A DNA stretch of 64,000 nt. It comes from Burkholderia anthina. Lineage in GTDB: Bacteria > Pseudomonadota > Gammaproteobacteria > Burkholderiales > Burkholderiaceae. The notes beneath the pieces are model-generated. The model did not search any database. It was given only the letters and a program-made list of their open reading frames with translations, and was not told where the DNA came from. The stretch covers positions 52,670 to 116,669 of the forward strand of contig NZ_CABVLY010000025.1 of the NCBI RefSeq assembly GCF_902498995.1, read 5' to 3'. The position numbers and the translations under genes are program-made. Below are positions 40,517-49,526 of the stretch, one piece after another; the stretch's first letter is position 1, and each line of letters starts with the position of its first letter.

Positions 40517-41383
40517 ATGGCAACGGCCAGAAAAGCGCCGGTCAGGCGCGCGACTCCGGTCGCCGCGCGTCCGGCAGCCAAGCGCGCGCCAGCGGCGAAG
40601 GCGGACGCGACGCGCGCCGTGCCGAACGGCGCGCTCAACGGTCATGCGAAGCCCGCCCGCGCGAAAGGCGCGGATGCGGTGCAGCCGGAAGCGGCGATGG
40701 CGGCCGCCGACGCGGCCCGCAAGACGCGTGCGTCCGAGGCGGCAGCCGACGGCGTCGATGGCGTCGTGCGTCCCGCATACTGGGACAAGGCGTGCGCCGA
40801 TCTCGTCAAGCGCGACCGGATCATGAAGAAGCTGATTCCGAAGTTCGGTCCCGCGCATCTCGTGAAGCGCGGCGATCCGTTCGTCACGCTCGCGCGTTCG
40901 GTCGTCGGCCAGCAGATCTCGGTGCCGTCCGCACAGGCGCTGTGGGCGCGCATCGAGGATGCGTGTCCGAAACTCGCACCGCAGCCGGTCATCCGGCTCG
41001 GCGCGGACAAGCTGATTGCGTGCGGGTTGTCCAAGCGCAAGACGGAATACATTCTCGATCTCGCGCAACACTTCGTGTCCGGCGCGCTGCACGTCGACAA
41101 ATGGACGTCGATGGACGACGAGGACGTGATCGCGGAACTCACGCAGATCCGCGGCATCAGCCGCTGGACGGCCGAGATGTTCCTGATCTTCAACCTGTCG
41201 CGGCCGGACGTGCTGCCGCTCGACGATCCGGGCCTGATCCGCGCGATCAGCGTCAATTACTTCAGCGGAGAACCCGTCACGCGCAGCGAGGCGCGGGAAG
41301 TGGCCGCCAACTGGGAGCCGTGGCGCACCGTCGCGACCTGGTACATGTGGCGCAGCCTCGACGCGCCTGACGCCGACGCCTGA
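40517..41383 (+). CDS. DNA-3-methyladenine glycosylase (AlkA family) with H1-like tail
   Basis: A base-excision glycosylase of the helix-hairpin-helix superfamily. The catalytic domain (about 85-288) has LVKRGDPFVTLARSVVGQQIS, the hairpin TQIRGISRWTAEMFLIF and the catalytic Asp in LPLDDPG (Asp236 or 237). The first ~80 residues are Ala/Lys/Arg/Pro-rich (PAAKRAPAAKAD, HAKPARAKG), unlike E. coli AlkA and like the histone-H1-type tails of betaproteobacterial DNA-binding proteins. An AGGAGG site precedes the ATG, so the tail is translated. It follows cysS in the same direction. Confidence 0.85.
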   Translation: MATARKAPVRRATPVAARPAAKRAPAAKADATRAVPNGALNGHAKPARAKGADAVQPEAAMAAADAARKTRASEAAADGVDGVVRPAYWDKACADLVKRDRIMKKLIPKFGPAHLVKRGDPFVTLARSVVGQQISVPSAQALWARIEDACPKLAPQPVIRLGADKLIACGLSKRKTEYILDLAQHFVSGALHVDKWTSMDDEDVIAELTQIRGISRWTAEMFLIFNLSRPDVLPLDDPGLIRAISVNYFSGEPVTRSEAREVAANWEPWRTVATWYMWRSLDAPDADA

Positions 41384-41486
41384 TTGACGGCTATCGGGTT
41401 TTAAACATCAATAGTTGAGAACCGGTCTTGCGTATCGTCTGCGCGGGTAGAATACGCGCTGCCGCAAGACCCAAGGATTCGAACAC

Positions 41487-42458
41487 ATGAAGACCACGTT
41501 TCTGGATTTCGAACAGCCGATCGCCGAACTCGAGGCCAAGATCGAAGAGCTGCGATTCGTGCAGGACGACTCGGCTGTCGATATTTCGGAAGAAATCGAG
41601 CGGCTGTCGAAGAAAAGCCAGCAACTGACGAAAGACCTCTACGCGAATCTGTCGCCGTGGCAGGTTTCGCAGATCGCGCGGCATCCGCAGCGTCCGTACA
41701 CGCTCGATTACGTTGCGGAACTGTTTACCGATTTTCACGAGCTGCATGGCGACCGCGCGTTCGCGGACGACCTGTCGATCGTCGGCGGTCTCGCGCGTTT
41801 CGGCGGCCACCCGTGCATGGTGATCGGCCATCAGAAGGGCCGCGACACGAAGGAGCGCGCTGCGCGCAACTTCGGGATGCCGCGTCCGGAAGGCTATCGC
41901 AAGGCCGAACGCCTGATGCGTCTCGCCGAGAAGTTCGGGCTGCCGATCTTCACGTTCGTCGACACGCCGGGCGCGTACCCGGGCATCGGCGCGGAAGAGC
42001 GCGGCCAGTCGGAAGCGATCGGCCGCAACCTGTACGTGATGGCCGAACTGAAGACGCCGATCATCACGACCGTGATCGGCGAGGGCGGTTCGGGCGGCGC
42101 GCTCGCGATCGCCGTGGCCGACACCGTGATGATGCTGCAGTTCTCGACCTATTCGGTGATCTCGCCGGAAGGCTGCGCGTCGATTCTGTGGAAGAGCGCC
42201 GCGAAGGCGCCCGAAGCCGCGGAAGCGCTGGGCCTGACCGCGCATCGACTGAAGGCGCTCGGCCTGATCGACAAGATCATCAACGAGCCGCTCGGCGGCG
42301 CGCATCGCGATCCGAAGGGCATGGCCGCGCTGCTGCGTCGCGCGCTTGCCGATTCGCTGCGTCAGTTCCAGGGCATGAGCATCGATGCGTTGCGCGAGCG
42401 TCGCTTCGAGCGCCTGATGGCCTACGGCAAGTTCAAGGAAACCACGCCCGGCGCATGA
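41487..42458 (+). CDS. accA: Acetyl-CoA carboxylase carboxyltransferase subunit alpha
   Basis: Subunit of the carboxyltransferase that forms malonyl-CoA for fatty acid synthesis. The 323-residue protein begins KTTFLDFEQPIAELEAKI, has QKGRDTKER, the VDTPGAYPGIGAEERGQ crotonase-fold region and GEGGSGGALAI. Length is normal. A TAGAAT sequence (41448-41453) lies upstream of the ATG. tilS follows 43 bp downstream, the accA-tilS order seen in many proteobacteria. Confidence 0.97.
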   Translation: MKTTFLDFEQPIAELEAKIEELRFVQDDSAVDISEEIERLSKKSQQLTKDLYANLSPWQVSQIARHPQRPYTLDYVAELFTDFHELHGDRAFADDLSIVGGLARFGGHPCMVIGHQKGRDTKERAARNFGMPRPEGYRKAERLMRLAEKFGLPIFTFVDTPGAYPGIGAEERGQSEAIGRNLYVMAELKTPIITTVIGEGGSGGALAIAVADTVMMLQFSTYSVISPEGCASILWKSAAKAPEAAEALGLTAHRLKALGLIDKIINEPLGGAHRDPKGMAALLRRALADSLRQFQGMSIDALRERRFERLMAYGKFKETTPGA

Positions 42459-42501
42459 CCGGCGTGCTCGCATCGCGCGCCGTGCGGCGCGCGCTTCTCT
42501 C

Positions 42502-43908
42502 GTGATCCCCCCGACCGAATTCTCCGCCGACCGCGTCGTACTCGATGCGGTCGGCGTTGCGCTTTCCGACGTCCCGCCCGATGCACGTATCGCGATCGCG
42601 TACAGCGGCGGCCTCGACTCGACGGTGCTGCTCGACGCGGCCGTGCGCGTCGCGGGCGCTGCGCGTTGCGTGGCGCTGCATGTGCATCACGGCCTGAGCG
42701 AGAACGCCGACGCATGGGTCGCGCACGCGCAAGCGACGGCCGACCGGCTCGGCGTCGCGTCCGACGCGGAGCGCGTCGACGTGCCGCGCGACAGCGGCCT
42801 CGGTATCGAGGCGACGGCGCGCGAGCGTCGTTACGCGGTGCTCGACGCGATGTGCGAACGTCACGGCACGGTCGCGCTATGGGTCGCGCAGCATGCGGAC
42901 GACCAGGCCGAGACGGTGCTGCTGCAGTTGCTGCGCGGCGCGGGGATCGCCGGTCTGGCCGCGATGGCGCCGCGCTACCGCCCGGAAGGTACTCGCGTCG
43001 AGCGCGTGCGCCCGCTGCTGCGATTGTTGCGCGCGCAACTGGAGCGTTATGCGGCGCAGCGCGAGCTCACATGGATCGACGACGAATCGAACGGCGACAC
43101 GCGTTATGCGCGCAATGCGCTGCGTATTGACGTGCTGCCGGCGCTTGCCGTGCATTTTCCGGGCTTTCGCGATGCGCTGGGCCGCGCGGCCCAGCATGCG
43201 GCCGCCGCGCAGCGGCTGCTCGACGATCTGGCCGAACTGGATTTCGCGACCGCCGCGCGCGACGACGGACGCGCGCTGTCGCGCGATGCGCTGGTCGCGT
43301 TCGACGACACGCGCGGCGCGAACCTGCTGCGTTTCTGGATGCGCCGGCTCGGCTTGCCGGGTGCGTCCGCCGGCCGGCTCGCGAACATGATGCGGCAGTT
43401 GCGGGCCGCGCACGATGCGCATGCGTTGCGTGTCGATCATGCGGGCCAGTGCCTGCGGCTGTATCGCGATGTCGTGTACTGGGAGGCGGGCGACAGTGCC
43501 GAGCCGGCCGATGACGGCACCGGGACGCCGCATCCGGAATCGGTGCTCGGCTGGGACGGACAGGAAATCTGGCGCCTGCCGGCGTGGCGCGGCACGTTCG
43601 TGTTCGCGCCGGCCGAAGCCGGCAGCGACGGCGCGGTGCCGGAGGCGCTGCTGCGCGCCGCGGCGCTCGCCGCGCGTGCCCGCGCGGGCGGCGAGCGGAT
43701 GCGTACGTCGCCCGGCGGCCCGGGCCGCACGTTGAAGAACCTGTTCCAGGAGCGCGGCGTGCCGGCATGGCAGCGCGACGTGCCGCTGCTGTTCGCGGGC
43801 GACCGGCTCGTCTACGTGCCGCGGCTCGGCGTCAATCACGGCGACGGGTTGTCCGGCGGCGGGGCGTGGCGCCGGATCGAGTGGCGTCCCGACCTGCTGA
43901 TCGCGTAG
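42502..43908 (+). CDS. tilS: tRNA(Ile)-lysidine synthase
   Basis: Converts C34 of tRNA-Ile(CAU) to lysidine so that it reads AUA. The 468-residue protein has the PP-loop SGGLDS (about 35-40), HHGLSENAD, QHADDQAETVLLQLLRGAG, a middle TilS substrate domain and a C-terminal domain with ERMRTSPGGPGRTLKNLFQERGVP. I take the GTG at 42502 as the start. It follows accA and precedes a region of about 340 bp before lysC. Confidence 0.93.
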   Translation: MIPPTEFSADRVVLDAVGVALSDVPPDARIAIAYSGGLDSTVLLDAAVRVAGAARCVALHVHHGLSENADAWVAHAQATADRLGVASDAERVDVPRDSGLGIEATARERRYAVLDAMCERHGTVALWVAQHADDQAETVLLQLLRGAGIAGLAAMAPRYRPEGTRVERVRPLLRLLRAQLERYAAQRELTWIDDESNGDTRYARNALRIDVLPALAVHFPGFRDALGRAAQHAAAAQRLLDDLAELDFATAARDDGRALSRDALVAFDDTRGANLLRFWMRRLGLPGASAGRLANMMRQLRAAHDAHALRVDHAGQCLRLYRDVVYWEAGDSAEPADDGTGTPHPESVLGWDGQEIWRLPAWRGTFVFAPAEAGSDGAVPEALLRAAALAARARAGGERMRTSPGGPGRTLKNLFQERGVPAWQRDVPLLFAGDRLVYVPRLGVNHGDGLSGGGAWRRIEWRPDLLIA

Positions 43909-44250
43909 CCGCGGCAGGTTTCCGGCGGCGCGCTCGCTCGCCGGTTTTCACCATTTGGTAAACAGCGCCGGAACGCCCGCCGGCGCGGCGAGCGGCTTGT
44001 CAAGCGGGCGTCTATCGGGTACGCTCGGTCGTTTGCTCGGCTCGATTTTTGAGCGATTTGTGCAGGTTTTCCGCGTGACGTACCCGGTTTGCGCGGCCTG
44101 ATCGGCCTTCCGGGCAAAATCCGTCACGCTTGCGTGTTGCGTCCCAGCCGTCCCCCTCGTCGTCCGTCCACAGCCACAAGCCGCGTGACCGAACGGCAAC
44201 GCGGCCTGTCCAGCGCGCCCGTGCGGTTTCTCCTCCAGTTCAGAACGACA
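43909..44250. other. Intergenic stretch between tilS and lysC
   Basis: About 340 bp without a supported gene; probably the lysC promoter and 5' untranslated region. I see no classic lysine riboswitch helix or T-box from inspection alone. Confidence 0.45.
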
Positions 44251-45504
44251 ATGGCACTCATCGTACACAAATACGGCGGCACTTCGATGGGCTCGGTCGA
44301 GCGCATCAAGAACGTCGCGAAACGCGTCGCAAAATGGCATCAGGCCGGGCACCAGATGGTGGTCGTGCCGTCCGCGATGTCCGGCGAAACCAACCGTCTG
44401 CTCGGTCTCGCGAAAGAGATTTCGAGCCAGCCGAGCCCGCGTGAGCTCGACATGATCGCATCGACCGGCGAGCAGGTCAGCGTCGGCCTGCTGTCGATCG
44501 CGCTGCAGGAAATCGGCGTCGAAGCCGTGAGCTATGCAGGCTGGCAAGTGCCGATCAAGACGGACAGCGCTTTCACGAAGGCGCGTATCCACTCGATCGA
44601 CGACGAACGCGTGAAGGCCGATCTGAACGCAGGCAAGGTCGTGATCATCACGGGCTTCCAGGGTGTCGATCCGGACGGCCACATCACGACGCTGGGCCGT
44701 GGCGGCTCGGATACGTCGGCGGTGGCGGTGGCGGCCGCGCTGGGTGCCGAAGAGTGCCTGATCTACACGGACGTCGACGGCGTCTACACGACCGATCCGC
44801 GCGTGGTCGAAGAGGCGCGACGCCTCGATCGCGTGACGTTCGAGGAAATGCTGGAAATGGCCAGCCTCGGCTCGAAGGTCCTGCAGATCCGCTCGGTCGA
44901 ATTCGCCGGCAAATACCAGGTGAAGACGCGTGTGCTGTCGAGCCTGACCGATCCGCTGATTGCGCTCGACGAAGAAATGCGCTCGGGCACCCTGATTACT
45001 TTTGAAGAAGACGAGACCATGGAAAAGGCAGTCATTTCCGGCATCGCGTTCCAGCGCGACGAAGCACGCATTGCTGTGATGGGCGTGCCCGACAAGCCCG
45101 GCATCGCGTATCAGATCCTCGGCCCGGTCGCCGACGCGAACGTCGATGTCGACATGATCATCCAGAACCAGAGCGTCGAAGGGAAGACGGACTTCACGTT
45201 CACGGTCGGTCGCGGCGACTACCAGAAGGCGATGGACATCCTGACCAACCAGGTGCAGGGCCATGTGAGCGCCGAGCGCGTGCAGGGCGACCCGAAGGTG
45301 TCGAAGGTGTCGGTCGTCGGCGTCGGCATGCGTTCGCACGTGGGCGTCGCGAGCAAGATGTTCCGCACGCTGTCGGAAGAGGGCATCAACATCCAGATGA
45401 TCTCGACGTCCGAAATCAAGATTTCGGTGCTGATTGACGAGAAATACATGGAGCTGGCCGTCCGCGCACTGCACAAGGCATTCGAGCTCGATCAGGCAGC
45501 GTGA
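44251..45504 (+). CDS. lysC: Aspartate kinase
   Basis: Phosphorylates aspartate, the entry to lysine/DAP, threonine and methionine synthesis. The 417-residue protein has the kinase domain (VHKYGGTSMGS at 5-15, GFQGVDPDGHITTLGRGGSD) and two C-terminal ACT domains for feedback control (from about residue 265). The ATG at 44251 gives the right N-terminus. An in-frame ATG at 45019 (MEKAVISGIA, residue 257) could start a separate regulatory subunit of about 161 residues, as in other class II aspartate kinases. tRNA-Ser follows. Confidence 0.96.
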   Translation: MALIVHKYGGTSMGSVERIKNVAKRVAKWHQAGHQMVVVPSAMSGETNRLLGLAKEISSQPSPRELDMIASTGEQVSVGLLSIALQEIGVEAVSYAGWQVPIKTDSAFTKARIHSIDDERVKADLNAGKVVIITGFQGVDPDGHITTLGRGGSDTSAVAVAAALGAEECLIYTDVDGVYTTDPRVVEEARRLDRVTFEEMLEMASLGSKVLQIRSVEFAGKYQVKTRVLSSLTDPLIALDEEMRSGTLITFEEDETMEKAVISGIAFQRDEARIAVMGVPDKPGIAYQILGPVADANVDVDMIIQNQSVEGKTDFTFTVGRGDYQKAMDILTNQVQGHVSAERVQGDPKVSKVSVVGVGMRSHVGVASKMFRTLSEEGINIQMISTSEIKISVLIDEKYMELAVRALHKAFELDQAA

Positions 45505-45511
45505 ATTTTTT

Positions 45512-45537
45512 GTGATGCATTGAAGAAAGTGCATCAC
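45512..45537. repeat. Inverted repeat after lysC
   Basis: GTGATGCA and TGCATCAC separated by 10 nt, just after the lysC stop and preceded by a run of six T (so T-rich on the opposite side). It may form a 3' hairpin of the lysC mRNA. Confidence 0.5.
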
Positions 45538-45542
45538 GGAAA

Positions 45543-45571
45543 TTGACGACCGGTTCGAAACCCTATATTAT
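45543..45571 (+). promoter_or_regulatory. Sigma-70 type promoter of tRNA-Ser
   Basis: TTGACG (45543-45548), 17-bp spacer, TATTAT (45566-45571), 43 bp ahead of the tRNA. Confidence 0.7.
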
Positions 45572-45614
45572 CTCGTTCTCGTCGCACTGCCTCCCTGGTG
45601 CGAGCGAAAGTTTG

Positions 45615-45708
45615 GGAGACGTGGCCGAGAGGTCGAAGGCACTCCCCTGCTAAGGGAGCATCTGGGCCAAAACCTGGATCGAGGGTTCGAATCCCTCCGT
45701 CTCCGCCA
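45615..45708 (+). tRNA. tRNA-Ser (anticodon GCT)
   Basis: A 94-nt tRNA with encoded CCA. The acceptor stem GGAGACG pairs with CGTCTCC, the anticodon loop CTGCTAA sits on a CTCCC/GGGAG stem, the long variable arm typical of tRNA-Ser is present, and the T arm reads GAGGGTTCGAATCCCTC. It reads AGC/AGU codons. A terminator follows directly. Confidence 0.96.
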
Positions 45709-45720
45709 AAAGCGGTGACA

Positions 45721-45757
45721 AAGCCCCGCAAGTTCTCGGACTTGCGGGGCTTTTTCT
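45721..45757 (+). terminator. Rho-independent terminator after tRNA-Ser
   Basis: AGCCCCGCAAG and CTTGCGGGGCT form an 11-bp stem with an 8-nt loop, followed by TTTTTCTTTT. Confidence 0.88.
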
Positions 45758-45893
45758 TTTCCCCCTTCGTTTTTTGGACTCGCCGATCGGCACGCACTGG
45801 GTCCGGACAGCCAAGCAATGCTCGACTTGAGCGACGCACATGCGCTAAATAGGCGTATCGCCCGTCGCGCCCCAAGCTGGAGTCCTGGCACGC

Positions 45894-47267
45894 ATGCATT
45901 CCGTACTGACTTTTCTTTCTCATCGACCCGTCGACGGGCTCGTTGCCAACCACGAGCGTTACGCAGGATGCCACGGCTACCGGCATGCGATCGTCGACGG
46001 CATGCATGTGTACGGCGAGCGCCAGCAGGTGCTGCACAAGTACCACGCGATCGTCGCGCAACTCGTCGCGATGGAGCAGGGGGCGTTGCTGCTCGTGCTC
46101 GATCCGTTCTCGGTCGTATTCGGCCAGCATGCGCTGCCGGATGTCGCGAACGGTTACGACGCGATCGTCACGACGCAGACGCCGCAATCGCCGCTACCCG
46201 CGGCAAGCGGCATGATCTTTCGCAACGTGCCCGACGTGCGCGAGCGCTTGCGCAAGCTCGCGGTCGAACTGGGCGAGTGGGTGATGCGCCTGCCGGCGCG
46301 GCGACACGCATGCGAAGCGACGCTGCTTGCCGCGCATTTTTCGCCGCTGCCGTTCGATCAGCCGCTCGCGAGCGGCTATTTCGCGTCGGCCCAAACGGTG
46401 TGGGCCGATGCGTATGCGATCGATGCCGTCGTCGTCGCAGATCCGCTCGTCGCGCACCATGCGCCCGAATGGCGGCAGACGGACGGCGAGTGGGCGCCGC
46501 CGCCCGACTACGACTTTCGCTACGTGGTCGCACTCGTCGACGATGCGGCGCGGGCCCGGCGCGGCGAGCAGCCGCGCGCGATGGACGACTGGCGTGCCGC
46601 GCAGCAGCGGCCGCGCGAGCCGGCGCGACACGTGAATCCGCATGCGCGCATTGCGTTCGTGAGCCTGCACACGTCGCACATCGCCGGTTACGGCGATCTG
46701 CACGAGGAGAACTTCGTGCGCTACTGCACGCGCCACGGCTATGCGTACCATGCGTATCGCGAGCCGCCGGCGTTCCTGCCGGCCGGCATCGACGCGAACT
46801 GGGCGAAGCTGCATCTGATTCGCGAACATCTGCCGGATCATGCGTTCGTGTTCTGGGTCGACGCGGACATCCTCGCGATCGACCAGAGTCAGCCGGTCGA
46901 CGGTGTGATCGACGGCCGCGATTTCGTGATCGGCACCGACCATACGGCCTGGGCGATCAACTCGTGCATGATCGGCGTGCGCAATGTCGCGCCGATGCGC
47001 GAACTGGTCGAGCGCATGTGCGCGCGTATCGAGAGCTTCGACGATCGATCGTCCGTCTACGCGAGCGGCGGCGATCAGCAGGCCATCTATGTCGAGTTGC
47101 TGCGGGCGGGCATGATCGACGCGCGCTATATCGTCGACGCGATCACGCTCGCGACTTCGCCGGTTTATGCCACGCGCGACAGTCGCTTCGTTCATTTCCC
47201 CGCGCAACACAACCACTACCGCGCGGTGGCGATGCGCATATGGGACCGGTTGAGTCATCAGCTCTAG
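45894..47267 (+). CDS. Glycosyltransferase-like protein with two GT-A-type halves
   Basis: A 457-residue cytoplasmic-type protein with no signal peptide. The C-terminal half (about 245-457) resembles the GMA12/MNN10 galactosyltransferase group: FVSLHTSHIAGYGDL, NWAKLHLIREHLPDH, the DxD motif in FWVDADILAID (D323, D325), NSCMIGVRN and GGDQQAIYVELL. The N-terminal half (1 to about 215) follows the same order with TFLSHRPVDGL, HKYHAIVAQLVAMEQG, LLLVLDPFSVV (D70, no second Asp), ASGMIFRNVPDVRERL and ACEATLLAAHF, so it looks like a diverged second copy that has lost DxD. It stands alone after tRNA-Ser; acceptor and donor unknown. Confidence 0.75.
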   Translation: MHSVLTFLSHRPVDGLVANHERYAGCHGYRHAIVDGMHVYGERQQVLHKYHAIVAQLVAMEQGALLLVLDPFSVVFGQHALPDVANGYDAIVTTQTPQSPLPAASGMIFRNVPDVRERLRKLAVELGEWVMRLPARRHACEATLLAAHFSPLPFDQPLASGYFASAQTVWADAYAIDAVVVADPLVAHHAPEWRQTDGEWAPPPDYDFRYVVALVDDAARARRGEQPRAMDDWRAAQQRPREPARHVNPHARIAFVSLHTSHIAGYGDLHEENFVRYCTRHGYAYHAYREPPAFLPAGIDANWAKLHLIREHLPDHAFVFWVDADILAIDQSQPVDGVIDGRDFVIGTDHTAWAINSCMIGVRNVAPMRELVERMCARIESFDDRSSVYASGGDQQAIYVELLRAGMIDARYIVDAITLATSPVYATRDSRFVHFPAQHNHYRAVAMRIWDRLSHQL

Positions 47268-47727
47268 CCGGAAGGGCTGCGACGCGCGCGGTATCGCGCG
47301 CCTTCAGTGGGTATTTTGATGACGGGAAAATGTAAGTTAAATGAAAGTACGAATGTAAGATTCATGCCGGACGCGCCCACCGTTCCGGGCATCCTGTTCA
47401 GGCACGCCAAAACAGCGGTCTGACGTCAAAAATGCGGCATCGCACCGATTCTTGGGTGTCACGGCTTCTGATAATACAAAAAATTACGTATAAAAATCAG
47501 CTGGTTGTGAGTGCGCCGAAGAACTAGAGTCTGTTGCGATGCAAAATTTCTCCAATCGATTTATCCTCGTTAACCCGATTGCGCTTGAGCCGCGTCAAAC
47601 TTCGTTCTGACGTTGCTTTACATTTCGCCAACAAGGGTGATTCGCGAAATCTATCTTACGATTTGGTTTCGATTCTTTCGTCCCGCCTGTCCCGATGCAG
47701 TGCGCGACCCTCTCTAGGTTTGTTGAC
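47268..47727. other. AT-rich intergenic stretch upstream of the NuoM-like gene
   Basis: 460 bp clearly lower in GC than the rest of the window, most so between 47320 and 47700. No gene is supported. It contains candidate -10 sequences (for example TATAAA near 47490) and a short palindrome TTGCGATGCAA at 47534-47544. Probably a regulated promoter region for the respiratory genes that follow. Confidence 0.5.
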
Positions 47728-49257
47728 ATGCATGATTTTCCCTTTCTGAGCCTGGCGATCTGGGCTCCGATCCTGGTCGGCGCGTGCCTGCTACGTGCCG
47801 GCAGCGACCATCATCCCAATCGCACGAGGTTGATCGCGCTCATCGGCGCACTGATCGGGCTGGCAGCGGTCGTCCCGCTCGTCGCCGGTTTCGATTCGCA
47901 TTCGGCTGCGATGCAGTTTGTCGAAACCCGCGACTGGCTTGCGGCATTCAACTCGGGCTGGCGTGTCGGCATCGACGGCGCATCGCTCTGGCTCGTCGTG
48001 CTGACCGCATTCACGACGCTCATCGTGGTGATCGCATCGTGGGAATCGATCACGGTTCGCATCGCGCAGTATTACGCGTCGTTCCTGATCCTGTCGGGGT
48101 TGATGGTCGGCGTGTTCGTCGCGCAGGACGGGCTGCTGTTCTTCATTTTCTTCGAGGCGACGCTGATTCCGCTGTACCTGCTGATCGGTACGTGGGGCCG
48201 CGAGCATCGTGTGTACGCGGCGGTGAAGTTCTTCTTCATCTCGTTCGCGGGTTCGCTGCTGCTGCTGATGGCGATGCTCTACCTGTATGCGAAGTCGCAT
48301 ACGTTCGACATGAACGCATGGCGCACGCTGGAGCTCGGTTTCTCGCCGCAGTTGCTGGTGTTCCTCGGCTTCTTCGCCGCGTTCGCGGTCAAGGTGCCGA
48401 TGTGGCCGGTTCACACGTGGCTGCGCGACGTCTACACGGACGGCCCGACGGGCGCCGCGCTGATGCTCGCGATGCTGAAGCTCGGCGGTTACGGTTTCCT
48501 GCGCTTCGCGCTGCCGATCACGCCGGATGCAGCTCACTTCTTCGCGCCGGCCGTGATCGCGCTGTCGCTGTTCGCGATCGTCTACGCGAGCCTGGTCGCG
48601 CTCGCGCAGACCGATCTCACCAAGCTGCTCGCGTACTCGACGGTCGCGCACATGGGGATCGTCACGCTCGGCCTGTTCCTGTTCAACCAGATCGGCGTCG
48701 CAGGCGCGATCGTGCAACTCGTCTCGTACGGCTTCGTCGCGGGCGCAATGCTGCTGTGCGTAAGCGTGCTGGTCGATCGCACCAAGCAGCGCGAGATCGC
48801 CGCATACGGCGGCGTGGCCGGCGTGATGCCGCGCTTCGCGATGTTCGCGGTGCTGTTCGCGATGGCCAACGTCGGCCTGCCGGGCACGTCGGGATTCGTC
48901 GGCGAGTTCATGGTCATCATGGGCGCGATCCGTTTCAACTTCTGGATCGGCGCCATCGCGGCGCTCACGCTGATCCTCAGCGCGTCGTACACGCTGTGGA
49001 TGATCAAGCGCGTCGTGTTCGGCAAGATCGATCACGCACGTGTCGCGAAGCTCTCCGACCTCAGCCGTCGCGAGATCGCGGTGTTCGCATCGTTCGCGCT
49101 GATCGTGCTGGGCGTCGGCATCTATCCGAAGCCGTTCACCGATGCAATCGATCCGACCGTCGCGCAACTGATCGAAGACGCCAGCCGCTCGAAGGTGCCG
49201 GTAGGGGACGGCATCACGCCGCCGCAGCCGGCCTACATGGCCTCGGCACGCAACTGA
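47728..49257 (+). CDS. Orphan NuoM-like proton-translocating subunit
   Basis: A 509-residue polytopic membrane protein (about 14 segments) homologous to NuoM of respiratory complex I. Residues needed for proton transfer in NuoM are kept: E143 (FFEATLIPLY), K222 (KVPMWPVHTW) and K251 (MLKLGGYG). The loop after HTWL reads RDVYTDGPT rather than the PDAH-EAPT of standard NuoM, so it is diverged. No other nuo gene is nearby; instead cyoA starts 269 bp downstream in the same direction. The start is at 47728 (MHDFPFLSLAIW); an in-frame ATG occurs at 47695. Role unknown; perhaps a paralogue of the complex I subunit working with another complex. Confidence 0.85.
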   Translation: MHDFPFLSLAIWAPILVGACLLRAGSDHHPNRTRLIALIGALIGLAAVVPLVAGFDSHSAAMQFVETRDWLAAFNSGWRVGIDGASLWLVVLTAFTTLIVVIASWESITVRIAQYYASFLILSGLMVGVFVAQDGLLFFIFFEATLIPLYLLIGTWGREHRVYAAVKFFFISFAGSLLLLMAMLYLYAKSHTFDMNAWRTLELGFSPQLLVFLGFFAAFAVKVPMWPVHTWLRDVYTDGPTGAALMLAMLKLGGYGFLRFALPITPDAAHFFAPAVIALSLFAIVYASLVALAQTDLTKLLAYSTVAHMGIVTLGLFLFNQIGVAGAIVQLVSYGFVAGAMLLCVSVLVDRTKQREIAAYGGVAGVMPRFAMFAVLFAMANVGLPGTSGFVGEFMVIMGAIRFNFWIGAIAALTLILSASYTLWMIKRVVFGKIDHARVAKLSDLSRREIAVFASFALIVLGVGIYPKPFTDAIDPTVAQLIEDASRSKVPVGDGITPPQPAYMASARN

Positions 49258-49526
49258 CCGCAGTGCACCGCGCACGATGGCCGCATCGCACGACGATGCA
49301 GTCGTTGCGCGCGCATCCATCGGAGCGGGTGCCGAGCGCACCTGCCCACTTCCGGCTGCGTGAAATTGCCCCGCGACAATCTGTCTCACGGCAGATTTTG
49401 CAATGATGATTTTCCGCATCCACCGGTTTTTCATCGTGCTCGCGCGACGTATGATTCGGTCCACTTTCGTGGATCGAATGCGCATCGGGCATACGCTACG
49501 GATTCAATGACCCCTCGGGCTGTGTG

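Noticed and set aside
45615..47727. Genomic island inserted at tRNA-Ser
   Set aside because: I found no duplicated tRNA 3' end downstream, no integrase and no mobility gene; only one gene and an AT-rich gap follow.
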